Shown here in pieces: positions 49,034 through 57,070 of a DNA stretch of 64,000 bases (positions are counted from its first letter, which is position 1; each line of letters begins with the position of its first letter). The notes below the pieces were generated by a model. That model made no database searches, had not been told where the DNA came from, and was given only the letters and a program-made list of their open reading frames with translations. The translations under genes and the position numbers were made by a program. This DNA comes from an uncultured Clostridia bacterium. Its GTDB lineage: Bacteria; Bacillota; Clostridia; Oscillospirales; Acutalibacteraceae. Location of the stretch: contig CAMEBF010000012.1 of NCBI GenBank assembly GCA_945912145.1, positions 1 to 64,000 on the forward strand, written 5' to 3'.

Positions 49034-50233
49034 TTAACCGTTGACGGCTTTTTTGTGTTTTCTCTCCGGCTTCTGAATTTCGCCGGCCTTGGTCAGGGCA
49101 AGCTTCGAGATCAGCGGACCGGTCAGCTCGTAGACAAGCGTCGCGCTCAAGATAACGGCGCGGATCTGTTCGCCGTAGGCAGGTAAAACGCCTGTAACCA
49201 TCTGGCTCATTGCGATGGCGACACCTTCCTGCGGCAGCAGCGTCAGTCCTAAGTATTTGCGGATATTTTTATCGGTTTTCACGATGGTTGAACCTGTCGT
49301 TGCGCCGACATATTTGCCGAGGGAACGAGCCAGTAAATAGATGATCCCGACCAGCCCGATCTGCGGAAGAACGGAGAGATTGAGCTGTGCGCCTGAAATG
49401 ACAAAGAACAACAGGAACAGCGGCGGCGTCCAACGATCGCAGACGTCGAGCATTTTGTCGCTCTCTTTGGAGACGTTGACCATGACGGCGCTGTTCATCA
49501 TGCAGACGAGAAGTGCGGAGAGCCCCCATTTGTCAGCCAATGAAACGCACAAAAAGACGGAGCAGACAATGACGGCGATGCGGTTTGCCCGCGATTTGAA
49601 AGCTCTCGAGCAGAGCGCAACGACAAGGCCGAGGCCTGCGCCGAGAACGAGTGACAGTCCGATCTCCCGGAGAGGATCGAGAATCATTTCCGCTATGGAA
49701 AGCTCCGTACCGTTTTCAATGACCGCGGCAATGGAGGTCAGAATCGAGAAGAGAATGATACAAACGGCATCGTCAAGTGCCACAACAGGCAGCAGCATCC
49801 TCGTAACGGGGCCATCCGCGTGATACTGCCGCGCCACAAGAAGTGTTGTTGCGGGAGCCGTCGCGGCGGCAATCGCGCCGAGCGCGAGCGCAACGGGAAC
49901 CGGGAAACGGAACAGGAGTACGGCGAGTATGACAAAAAGAGATGCCGTACAGGCTTCTAAAAGGGTGATGACCAGCACCTTGCCGCCGATGGCTTTGATG
50001 TTGGCGATGTTGAACGAACCGCCGATGGAAAATGCGATAAAGCCGAGCGCGGTGTTGGTGACAAGGTTCATTTCCGCTACCGCTTCCGACGGAAACAGAT
50101 CGAGCACATAGGGACCGATGAGCAGTCCCGCGAGCAGATAGCCCGTTACATTCGGAAGATTGAATTTCTTGACAATCCGGTTGAAGATCAGACCGGCCGT
50201 CATGGCGATTCCTAAGTACAATAAAACTTCCAT
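49034..50233 (-). CDS. CPA2-type cation:proton antiporter, PII-linked
   Basis: 399 aa, about 11-12 helices. FNLPNVTGYLLAGLLIGPYV near the N-terminus, AAATAPATTLLVARQY in the crossing helix, and VVALDDAVCII with the cation-binding Asp pair. No TrkA or RCK tail; the C-terminus is a short basic stretch. A PII-like protein gene lies 4 nt upstream in the same operon and is the likely cytoplasmic regulator. Exchanges Na+ or K+ for H+. Confidence 0.92.
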   Translation of the reverse strand: MEVLLYLGIAMTAGLIFNRIVKKFNLPNVTGYLLAGLLIGPYVLDLFPSEAVAEMNLVTNTALGFIAFSIGGSFNIANIKAIGGKVLVITLLEACTASLFVILAVLLFRFPVPVALALGAIAAATAPATTLLVARQYHADGPVTRMLLPVVALDDAVCIILFSILTSIAAVIENGTELSIAEMILDPLREIGLSLVLGAGLGLVVALCSRAFKSRANRIAVIVCSVFLCVSLADKWGLSALLVCMMNSAVMVNVSKESDKMLDVCDRWTPPLFLLFFVISGAQLNLSVLPQIGLVGIIYLLARSLGKYVGATTGSTIVKTDKNIRKYLGLTLLPQEGVAIAMSQMVTGVLPAYGEQIRAVILSATLVYELTGPLISKLALTKAGEIQKPERKHKKAVNG

Positions 50234-50237
50234 GCTG

Positions 50238-50579
50238 TCAGCTTCTTAATCCTTCCACACTTGAGATGGGCAGCGTAAAAATAATGCCCGTATTGGGGTT
50301 CTTGATGCCGCCGACTTCTTTGTCGATCAGCTTTTTCGCGGTATCGATCTGTTCGTCCTTCAGCACGGCAAACATCATTTTCGATTCCTTTTTTGACTGC
50401 CCCAGAATATAACGCAGGCTGCCGAAGATCGGTGGCGGCTCGACATTGGAGCTGTCGATGACGTTCAGCGCGCCCTCACAGTTGATGACCGTCGGATCGC
50501 CGAGTCCCGCGCCGACCATGCCGGACACGATGCGCGGCATACATTCGGTTTTGGTGAGAATCAGAACCAGTAACTGCAT
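50238..50579 (-). CDS. PII-like regulatory protein
   Basis: 113 aa from MQLLVLILTK; the ATG 6 nt earlier is too close to AGAAGG. Ferredoxin-like PII fold: edge strand LLVLILTKTE, the glycine-bearing helix-loop (GMVGAGLGDPTVINCEG), the T-loop-like segment around NVEPPPIFGSLRYILGQSKK, and FAVLKDEQIDTAKKLID. Lacks the classical Tyr51 uridylylation site, so it belongs to PII-like proteins that gate a neighbouring transporter by binding a nucleotide. Directly ahead of the antiporter. Confidence 0.82.
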   Translation of the reverse strand: MQLLVLILTKTECMPRIVSGMVGAGLGDPTVINCEGALNVIDSSNVEPPPIFGSLRYILGQSKKESKMMFAVLKDEQIDTAKKLIDKEVGGIKNPNTGIIFTLPISSVEGLRS

Positions 50580-50613
50580 AATCATGCCTTCTTTGCTAAT
50601 TTTCTAACAACTC

Positions 50614-50642
50614 ATTATACAATATTAAAACGCAGTCTTCAA
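50614..50642 (-). promoter_or_regulatory. Promoter of the PII-like/antiporter operon
   Basis: TTGAAG (50642-50637), 17 nt, TATAAT (50619-50614) on the minus strand, about 28 nt of leader. Confidence 0.82.
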
Positions 50643-50663
50643 TAGGTTTTTCGGATATTTTTC

Positions 50664-50692
50664 AAATAAAATAACCCGGCAAAATGGCCGGG
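50664..50692 (-). terminator. Terminator of the GH130-LOG-panE operon
   Basis: CCCGGC pairs with GCCGGG (loop CATTTT on the minus strand) followed by TTATTTTATTT. It lies 195 nt past the panE stop, after the mini-hairpin array, so the array is transcribed as 3' untranslated RNA. Confidence 0.82.
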
Positions 50693-50702
50693 ATGGTTTA
50701 GC

Positions 50703-50822
50703 TTGGCGTCGCGTTGCGATGCCGTGATGAAGCCCTGCGGGCTGTGATGTCCCGGCTTCGCCGAAGTGATGTTTTTGCCTGCGGCAAAAGATTCGGAAGC
50801 CCTGCGGGCTTGAATTTATAAA
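50703..50822. repeat. Periodic array of five mini-hairpins
   Basis: Stems in order: GGCGTCGC/GCGATGCC (one G-T pair, GTT loop), AGCCC-TGC-GGGCT, CTTC-GCC-GAAG, TTTTGCC-TGC-GGCAAAA, AAGCCC-TGC-GGGCTT. Loop centres at about 50713, 50737, 50761, 50781 and 50804, joined by GTGATG-type linkers, ending TTGAATTTATA. All stems differ while loop and linker are kept. Confidence 0.82.
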
Positions 50823-50885
50823 AAACTGACAGCCTGCAACGGTGTTACTCGATTGATTTAAAAACAAATTGTTCAGATTTATTTG

Positions 50886-51794
50886 TCAGAAATGTTTTAC
50901 GAGATGCGCCGCAATTCTTTCGTATGTCGGCAGTCGCAGGTCGTATTCCCTTGCCTTTTTCGGCACGTCGTAGAGAAGACCGTCAATTTCCGACGGACGT
51001 CCGGCTTCCATATCCCGCTGCAAGGAGGTGGAAGAAGAGGGGAGAAGCGCGTCGAGAATTTTCAGGTTTCGTTCGACAATATCTTCGCCGAAGTCGATGC
51101 CCATGGCGTTTGCGAGCAGACCGACTTCATGCACCAGCGAGGCGAAGCAATCGCGGATTTCGCCTTCTTGCTGCATCGCGCCGGCCGTGACATGATAATA
51201 CAGACCGCACGTCGCCTGCGGCGAAACATAAGAGAATTTTAACAGCGCGTCGCGCCGGATATTGTCGGAAAGTATGCCGGTGATGCCGCTTTCGTCTAAG
51301 TCCCTTTTGACGGCAAGGAGCTTTTGCGGCGGTTCGTTGTCTCCGCCGACGCCGAAGACGACGCGGAAAATATCGCCGTGCATTTTGACGCGGTTCAAGC
51401 CTTCCATACCGGCAGCAATGTAGACGCAGCCGTCCGTGACGAGAGAGTCGGGCAGCTCCTTGCGCAGACGTTCGCCTGTGTCGTAGAGATTGAGCAGCGG
51501 AATGACGACGGTGTCATTCCCGACGGTTTTTTTGAGAAACGGCAGAACGGAATCGAGCGAATAACCCTTGACGCATACGAAAATCACGTCGGGCGTATCG
51601 CTATAATCCTCCGTCGTCTGCACATTCGGGTGAATATGTATGGTTTCGGACGGCTTGTTCAATATCAGCCCATCGTTCCGAAGCGTTTCGTACCGATTGC
51701 CTCTTGCGATCAGTGTCACATTTTTTTTGGCCTGTGTCAGATACGCGCCGAGACAGCAGCCAACTGCGCCGGCACCGAGAATCAGATATTTCAT
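50886..51794 (-). CDS. panE: Ketopantoate reductase family (2-dehydropantoate 2-reductase)
   Basis: 302 aa. YLILGAGAVGCCLGAYLTQ is the NADPH-binding GxGxxG; CVKGYSLDSVLPFL and NLYDTGERLR follow the ApbA/PanE pattern, with Lys in LLKFSYVSPQATCG and Glu/Asp in GRPSEIDGLLYDV. Reduces ketopantoate in pantothenate synthesis, or a related keto acid. No other pan genes are nearby, so the exact substrate is uncertain. Start overlaps the LOG gene stop by 4 nt. Confidence 0.88.
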   Translation of the reverse strand: MKYLILGAGAVGCCLGAYLTQAKKNVTLIARGNRYETLRNDGLILNKPSETIHIHPNVQTTEDYSDTPDVIFVCVKGYSLDSVLPFLKKTVGNDTVVIPLLNLYDTGERLRKELPDSLVTDGCVYIAAGMEGLNRVKMHGDIFRVVFGVGGDNEPPQKLLAVKRDLDESGITGILSDNIRRDALLKFSYVSPQATCGLYYHVTAGAMQQEGEIRDCFASLVHEVGLLANAMGIDFGEDIVERNLKILDALLPSSSTSLQRDMEAGRPSEIDGLLYDVPKKAREYDLRLPTYERIAAHLVKHF

Positions 51795-52375
51795 TCTTCT
51801 TTCAGCGTCCTGTATTTCAGAATGTTGAATTCCTCGGGCTGATAGGTGTCGAGATAATGCAGAACATCGTCCGCCGTGTCGCTGAAATGCACCAGTTCAA
51901 TCGTATGCTGCGGCATGAATTTGCCGTCCACGCAGTTTTGCAGCAGCGCACGCAGCGGGTCGAAATAGCCGTCGATATTGAAAAGCACCAAAGGTTTGCG
52001 GCTCTGCCCTAATTGCTTGAGCGTGATGATCTCAAAAAATTCCTCATACGTGCCGATGCCGCCGGGCGTCGTGATGAACGCTTCGGCGAGATCGTCCATT
52101 TTCTGCTTGCGGGTGCGCATGGTATCGGTGCGGATCATCTCGGTGCAATGTTCAAAGAGAATGCCGTCCACGTTGAAAAATGTCGGGACGACGCCGATGA
52201 TTTCGGCTCCTTTTTGATGGAATCCGCGCGCCGCCGCGCCCATCAGTCCTGCCGCGCCGCCGCCGAAAACGAGGGAATGTCCCCGATCTGCCAGCATGAC
52301 CGCCAGTTTTTCTGTTTCTTCGATATAATGTCGCGCGATGTCGTCACTCGCTGAGCCGTAAATGCAAATTCTCAT
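51791..52375 (-). CDS. LOG-family protein (cytokinin riboside monophosphate phosphoribohydrolase-like)
   Basis: 194 aa. FGGGAAGLMGAAARG and the signature TTPGGIGTYEEFFE with the catalytic Glu/Arg set mark the LOG (Lonely Guy)/TIGR00730 family, which cleaves nucleoside monophosphates to base plus ribose phosphate. Middle gene of a GH130-LOG-panE transcript; the physiological link is unclear. Confidence 0.92.
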   Translation of the reverse strand: MRICIYGSASDDIARHYIEETEKLAVMLADRGHSLVFGGGAAGLMGAAARGFHQKGAEIIGVVPTFFNVDGILFEHCTEMIRTDTMRTRKQKMDDLAEAFITTPGGIGTYEEFFEIITLKQLGQSRKPLVLFNIDGYFDPLRALLQNCVDGKFMPQHTIELVHFSDTADDVLHYLDTYQPEEFNILKYRTLKEE

Positions 52376-52399
52376 GGTTTTTGAAAACGGTTGTCGCCG

Positions 52400-53401
52400 T
52401 TATCCGTTCACCTCTCTGTTGTTTTTCATCATATAGTCGTACAGTTCGTCAATCGTCGTGAAAGCCAACGCCGTGCAGGTGTCGGCAGCGCCGTAATAGA
52501 CGGCGATGCGTCCCGTCGCCGCGTCGCAGAGCGTTGCGCAGGGGAATGTGACATTCGGAACGAAACCGACCGTTTCATAATCGGCTTCGGGTGTCATGAC
52601 ATAAGCACGGCAGCGCGCCAGAACCTTTTCGGGTTTGTCGCGGTCAAGAAGCGCGGCACCCATGCTGTAGACATAGCCGTTACAGGTCGTCGTGACGCCG
52701 TGATAGAGCAGCAGCCAGCCCTTGTCGGTCTCGATCGGAGCAGGACCGGCGCCGATTTTGGTGCCCTCCCACTGATTGCCGCCGCTTTTCATGACCAGAC
52801 GATGGCGTCCCCAATACGTGAGGTCGGGGCTATCGCTGATGAAAATATCGCCGAACGGGGTGTGACCGCTGTCGCTCGGCCGCGTCAGGATTTTATAAAC
52901 GCCGTCGATCTTGCGCGGAAAGAGCACGCCGTTACGGTTAAAGGGAATCGTGACGTTTTCGAGACGGGTAAAGGTTTTGAAGTCGCTTGTCACGCCGAGA
53001 CCGAGCGCCGGGCAGGACGCGAAATCGCAGCACCAGACAATGTAATACAGCCCGTCGATGGGGATCACACGCGGATCATAGGCGAAATCGCCGTCATGAA
53101 TCGGATTGCCGTTGGCGTCGAGCCACTCGATGGGGTCTTCGTCGATCTGCCAATGGATGCCGTCCTCGCTGAAACCACGGTGGAGCTGCGGATTGACGCG
53201 CTTGGTGTCCGCGCGGAACACGCCGGCGAATTGGCCGCCGAACGGCACAACCGCGCTGTTGAAAATCCGTGAAGCGCAGGGGATCGCATTGCGCCCGATG
53301 ATGGGGTTTTCGGTATACCGCCAGAGCGGCAGACCGTTATTTTCCGTGCGCTCTTGAAACGGGATATTGGGGAGGTTATTTCCTATTATTTTTATGCTCA
53401 T
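52400..53401 (-). CDS. GH130 glycoside phosphorylase (mannoside phosphorylase type)
   Basis: 333 aa five-bladed propeller. RYTENPIIGRNAIPCASRIFNSAVVPFGGQFAGVFRAD, catalytic-region DPRVIPIDGLYYIVW, and NQWEGTKIGAGPAPI follow GH130 closely. The family phosphorolyses beta-mannosides (mannose-glucose, mannose-GlcNAc or mannan oligosaccharides) to mannose-1-phosphate. Cytoplasmic. Promoter at 53459; leads the operon. Confidence 0.93.
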   Translation of the reverse strand: MSIKIIGNNLPNIPFQERTENNGLPLWRYTENPIIGRNAIPCASRIFNSAVVPFGGQFAGVFRADTKRVNPQLHRGFSEDGIHWQIDEDPIEWLDANGNPIHDGDFAYDPRVIPIDGLYYIVWCCDFASCPALGLGVTSDFKTFTRLENVTIPFNRNGVLFPRKIDGVYKILTRPSDSGHTPFGDIFISDSPDLTYWGRHRLVMKSGGNQWEGTKIGAGPAPIETDKGWLLLYHGVTTTCNGYVYSMGAALLDRDKPEKVLARCRAYVMTPEADYETVGFVPNVTFPCATLCDAATGRIAVYYGAADTCTALAFTTIDELYDYMMKNNREVNG

Positions 53402-53458
53402 GGATATACCTTTATACCTGAATCGGGAGATTCGGTTTCCTTTCTTTTTGCTATGCCT

Positions 53459-53487
53459 ATCTTATCATAGAAAAAGGCAGAACGCAA
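53459..53487 (-). promoter_or_regulatory. Promoter of the GH130 operon
   Basis: TTGCGT (53487-53482), 17 nt, TAAGAT (53464-53459) on the minus strand; back-to-back with the AIM24 promoter only 12 bp away. The leader contains a small GAATC/GATTC hairpin. Confidence 0.75.
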
Positions 53488-53498
53488 GTGCAAATCTC

Positions 53499-53527
53499 TT
53501 GCATTGCGCGACAAATTGGTATATAAT
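53499..53527 (+). promoter_or_regulatory. Promoter of the AIM24 gene
   Basis: TTGCAT (53499-53504), 17 nt, TATAAT (53522-53527). It shows that the open frame upstream of 53555 is not translated. Confidence 0.85.
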
Positions 53528-53554
53528 GAAGAAAAACGCAAAGGAGTTTTGATT

Positions 53555-54238
53555 ATGAAGTACAACATTGTGGGAGAACCGTTGTCCGTCGTGATCTGCG
53601 ACGTAGAGGCAGGAGAGGTGCTCTTTACGGAGAGCGGCAGCATGAGCTGGATGAGCCCGAATATGAAAATGGAGACGACGAGCCGCGGCGGCGTCGGCAA
53701 GGCGCTTGGCAGAATGTTTGCCGGCGAGAGGCTGTTCCTCAACCGCTATACGGCGCAGGGAGGTCCCGGTCAGATCGCGTTCGCGGCGAGCTTTCCCGGT
53801 TCGATCCGGGTGCTGAATATCACGCCGGATCGTCCGATGATTGTGCAGAAGCGCGGTTTTCTTGCCGGAGAACAGGGCGTGGAGATGTCCGTATTCTTCC
53901 GGAAACAGCTCGGAGCCGGCATTTTCGGCGGCGAAGGGTTTATCATGCAGAAGCTGTCCGGCTACGGCACAGCGTTTATCGAGATTGACGGGCATTGCTG
54001 TGAGTATAACTTAGCGGCGGGACAGTCGATCATCGTCGATACCGGGTATCTGGCCGCGATGGACGCGACGTGCAGCATGGATATCGTCACCGTGCCGGGC
54101 GTGAAAAATGTCCTGTTCGGCGGTGAGGGACTGTTCAATACGGTCGTGACCGGACCGGGACGCGTTTTCCTGCAAACCATGCCCATCAGCACGGTCGCCG
54201 GCAGCATTCAGCCGTATATCGTCACATCCAATAATTAA
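53555..54238 (+). CDS. AIM24/TIGR00266 family protein
   Basis: 227 aa from MKYNIVGEPLS, 8 nt after AAAGGAG. Beta-rich throughout, with FTESGSMSWMSPNMKMET, GPGQIAFAASFPG and AGQSIIVDTGYLAAMD, the three repeats of the AIM24 double-stranded beta-helix fold. Cytoplasmic, widespread, function unknown (the mitochondrial homologue affects membrane organisation). Convergent terminator follows. Confidence 0.93.
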   Translation: MKYNIVGEPLSVVICDVEAGEVLFTESGSMSWMSPNMKMETTSRGGVGKALGRMFAGERLFLNRYTAQGGPGQIAFAASFPGSIRVLNITPDRPMIVQKRGFLAGEQGVEMSVFFRKQLGAGIFGGEGFIMQKLSGYGTAFIEIDGHCCEYNLAAGQSIIVDTGYLAAMDATCSMDIVTVPGVKNVLFGGEGLFNTVVTGPGRVFLQTMPISTVAGSIQPYIVTSNN

Positions 54239-54251
54239 CAGCCCGAACGAA

Positions 54252-54288
54252 AACAGCGTGCAGCTTTCTAAAGCGCACGCTGTTTTTT
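54252..54288. terminator. Bidirectional terminator
   Basis: AACAGCGTGC pairs with GCACGCTGTT, followed by T6. The right edge overlaps the stop codon of the convergent HAD gene. Confidence 0.88.
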
Positions 54289-54940
54289 AAAGAGAATCAA
54301 AATAAGAATCCAATTCCCGGTATTCGTGAATATAGACATCGGCGAGAGACGCAAGCTCGTCCTTGCCCGGTTCGCTTTCGTCGTAGATGCCGACAACAGG
54401 GAAGCCGTCGGCTTTGGCGGTTCTTGCGGCGTAGAGAGCGTCCTCAAAAACCCATGTCGTCTCTTTTTCCGTTCCTAAAAAAGCTAAGGCGTCGCGGAAA
54501 ATTTTTGGCTTTGTTTTGCCCGAACCGACCGAATCGGCGGTGAAGATTTCGCCGAAATAGCCGAGCATACCGTACTTTTCCAACGCTGCGCTGACGGGGT
54601 CCTTGTCCGTCGCCGTCGCGATGCATAGGGGAATACCGGCGGCTTTCAGCCTGTCGAGAAAGGGGAGAATATCGTTTTTCGGCTTCGCCTCGGCAAGATA
54701 GCGCATCTTGATATAGCGGTACACGTCGCGGACGATCTCTTCGTTCGTTGTGGAGAGTCCGTATTTCTCCCGCATGAGCTTCGCCGCCTCGCGCAGCGTC
54801 AGATCGACGAACAGCGGAGAGGGATCGTCCTTATCTTTCAGCCCGATATGCTCGAGATAGCCGGCTCCGGCGTTGCGCCAGATAAACATGGAGTCGAACA
54901 GCGTGCCGTCAAAATCAAAAATTGCGCCTGTGATTCTCAT
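54287..54940 (-). CDS. HAD-superfamily phosphatase (beta-phosphoglucomutase-like)
   Basis: 217 aa from MRITGAIFDFDGTLFDS; an ATG 9 nt earlier lies too close to AAGGA. Motif I DFDGTLFDS, motif II CIATATDKD, motif III KTKPKIFRDAL and motif IV VFEDALYAARTAKADGFPV. Cap type fits sugar-phosphate phosphatases or mutases. Substrate not assigned. Confidence 0.9.
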   Translation of the reverse strand: MRITGAIFDFDGTLFDSMFIWRNAGAGYLEHIGLKDKDDPSPLFVDLTLREAAKLMREKYGLSTTNEEIVRDVYRYIKMRYLAEAKPKNDILPFLDRLKAAGIPLCIATATDKDPVSAALEKYGMLGYFGEIFTADSVGSGKTKPKIFRDALAFLGTEKETTWVFEDALYAARTAKADGFPVVGIYDESEPGKDELASLADVYIHEYRELDSYFDSL

Positions 54941-55025
54941 TCTTTCCATTTCCTTTTTGGTCGTTTTCTTTTATTATACGCAAAAAATCAGCGGAAAGCA
55001 AGTGAATATGCCTTCCGCTGCAAAA

Positions 55026-55793
55026 TTATCGAAAATCATCCCAAGTCGCCGCATAGTTGAAGGAGATGGATACTTCTTTTTCCAGCCCCGCCGCCGTTCG
55101 CAGAATGATTCTTGCGTCGGCAGGCGTGAGGTGCCCGTCGAAGTTCATATCGCAGCCGAACCAGATGGTTTTGCTGCGCGGAATTTCTTCCAGACCGGCG
55201 GTCATGCGAAGCAGCTCCCGGGCATCGCTTGCTGTAACCTTGCCGTCGTCCGCCAGAACATCACCCATCTGAATGCTCCCCGTTATCGCATCAACGATAG
55301 GATTTGTCCCGAAAAAGGCGTTTAGAATCCATGCGACCGATTTGTCGGTATAGACGTCTGAGACCTTGTCGGCGCTCAGCCTGACGACCGCCATGGGAAC
55401 GCTGTCCGCGACATATAAAATCTCATCGTCGCTGAAATGGCGGTGCAGAATCTCCGCATTATAGGCGGCGTAATCGGCGTCCGCGTCCGCTTCCGTAAAG
55501 ATCAGAGAAACATAGGCGTAGGTGCCTTCGGTCAGCGCGCCGAGCAATTCGGATTGGAAATATTCCGGGTTGATACCGGAAAGAGTTGCGTATTCGTGCG
55601 CAAAAATATCGTTGGCGTAGAGCTTGTAATAATCATTTTCAATCATATTGACCGGCTCTCCGTCGACATCGGGCATAAAGGAGAACTGACCGCCGACCGG
55701 GTCGATCATGCGCTCTTCCTCCTGCGCGAACGCAGGAAAAACGGAACCGATGAGAAGCAGAGAAATCAGCAAAACAGATAGCATTTTTCTCAC
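55026..55793 (-). CDS. Secreted protein with dockerin-like tail
   Basis: 255 aa from a GTG at 55793, 9 nt after GAGGAGG; upstream ATGs precede the ribosome site. Signal peptide LSVLLISLLLIGSVFPAFA. The middle domain (about 30-160) is not recognised. The C-terminus holds two dockerin-like F-hands, DDGKVTASDARELLR and DMNFDGHLTPADARIILR, sharing the xADARxxLR pattern of the proteins at 22704 and 24079, but with a longer linker between them. Third member of a surface set in this window. Confidence 0.8.
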   Translation of the reverse strand: MRKMLSVLLISLLLIGSVFPAFAQEEERMIDPVGGQFSFMPDVDGEPVNMIENDYYKLYANDIFAHEYATLSGINPEYFQSELLGALTEGTYAYVSLIFTEADADADYAAYNAEILHRHFSDDEILYVADSVPMAVVRLSADKVSDVYTDKSVAWILNAFFGTNPIVDAITGSIQMGDVLADDGKVTASDARELLRMTAGLEEIPRSKTIWFGCDMNFDGHLTPADARIILRTAAGLEKEVSISFNYAATWDDFR

Positions 55794-56033
55794 AAGAACA
55801 AACCTCCTCATAAATATGGGAATCATAAAACATAAAAATTATATCATTATTTTTTTCTTTGTTCCTTATTGATTTCACATCCGTTAAATATGGCTGTTAA
55901 TAAAATATTGATTTATATGCTATATTGATACATTATGATTACGCCTCCCGAAATGTATTCTAAAAATATATTATCAATTAATTATTTAAATGTCAATACT
56001 ATTTTTTATTTTTTTATTGTCATAACTTGATAA
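55794..56033. other. AT-rich intergenic region
   Basis: No gene seen. Strongly AT-rich with several TATAAT/TATATT-like hexamers; a promoter for the dockerin gene on the minus strand is likely within 55860-56030, but I cannot pick one confidently. Confidence 0.4.
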
Positions 56034-56034
56034 T

Positions 56035-56060
56035 AAAAAAACTCCCGAAAAATTCGGGAG
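56035..56060 (-). terminator. Terminator of rpsB-tsf
   Basis: CTCCCGAA pairs with TTCGGGAG around AAA; on the minus strand it is followed by seven T. Confidence 0.93.
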
Positions 56061-56076
56061 CATTTTTTTCTGATTC

Positions 56077-56994
56077 TTACATCATGCTGGCGACTTCGTC
56101 GGCAAAGTTTTCGCTCTTCTTCTCGAGACCTTCACCCTTGGCGTAACGGATAAAGCCGGTTGCTTTGATCGCGCCGCCGAGCGCCTTTGCGGTGTTGTCG
56201 ATGTACTGCTGAACGGTCAGGTCGCCGTCCTTAACGAACGCCTGGCAGACAAGGCAGTTTTCATCATAGTATTTGGAAATTTTGCCGGAGATGATTTTCT
56301 CTTTGACCTGCTCGGGCTTGGAAGCCATTTTGGGGTCTTCGTTCATCTGGGCAAGCAGAATGCCTTTTTCGTGCTCGATGACGTCTGCGGGAACGGCAGC
56401 CTGGTCAAGATAAGCGGGGCTCATCGCGGCAACCTGCATCGCGACGTCTTTACCCATGACCTTGAACTCTTCCTTGGCTGCGATTTCGGCAGTCGTGTCA
56501 AACGTAACGACTACGGCTACGCTGCCACCGCCATGGATGTAGGAAGCGGTAACGCCTTCGATGATCTCAAAACGACGGATCTTGATGTTTTCGCCGATCT
56601 GCAGAACCTTGTCCTGAAGATTTTCCTGAACGGTTCTGTCCGTGCCGATGAGCTTGTCGGCAAGAAGCGTATCAACGTCAGCGGGCTTGTTAGCAGCGAT
56701 CGTCTTGGCAACGTCGAGAACGAAAGCGTTGAAAACTTCGTTCTTCGCAACGAAGTCGGATTCGGCGTTGACTTCGAGCGCGACAGTCGTGTTGCCCTCG
56801 GTGTAAACGGTTACGACGCCTTCCGCAGCGATTCTGGACGCCTTTTTCTGAGATGCTGCCAGACCTCTTTCACGCAGAACGTCGATTGCTTTATCCATAT
56901 CGCCGTCGGTCTCTGCGAGTGCTTTTTTGCACTCCATCATGCCGACGCCTGTTTTTTCACGAAGTGCCTTAACATCAGCGGCTGTAAATGCCAT
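56077..56994 (-). CDS. tsf: Elongation factor Ts
   Basis: 305 aa. N-terminal UBA-like domain (VKALREKTGVGMMECKKAL), the core with TEGNTTVALEVNAESDFVAKN, and IHGGGSVAVVV. It recycles EF-Tu from GDP to GTP. RBS GGAGG. Downstream of rpsB in the usual bacterial pair. Confidence 0.98.
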   Translation of the reverse strand: MAFTAADVKALREKTGVGMMECKKALAETDGDMDKAIDVLRERGLAASQKKASRIAAEGVVTVYTEGNTTVALEVNAESDFVAKNEVFNAFVLDVAKTIAANKPADVDTLLADKLIGTDRTVQENLQDKVLQIGENIKIRRFEIIEGVTASYIHGGGSVAVVVTFDTTAEIAAKEEFKVMGKDVAMQVAAMSPAYLDQAAVPADVIEHEKGILLAQMNEDPKMASKPEQVKEKIISGKISKYYDENCLVCQAFVKDGDLTVQQYIDNTAKALGGAIKATGFIRYAKGEGLEKKSENFADEVASMM

Positions 56995-57028
56995 TATAAA
57001 TTCCTCCAGTTAATTTGATTTTTAAAGA

Positions 57029-57051
57029 AGCCCGCACTTTTTGCACGGGCT
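57029..57051 (-). promoter_or_regulatory. Hairpin between rpsB and tsf
   Basis: AGCCCG pairs with CGGGCT around an 11-nt loop; on the minus strand TTCTTT follows. A weak attenuator that could set the S2:EF-Ts ratio. Confidence 0.55.
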
Positions 57052-57070
57052 GAAAAAATTTTCGGTAAGC

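Noticed and set aside
50703-50822. Array considered as CRISPR
   Set aside because: Units are 20-24 bp with varying stems and short kept linkers; no constant 25-35 bp repeat, no unique spacers of fixed length, no cas genes.
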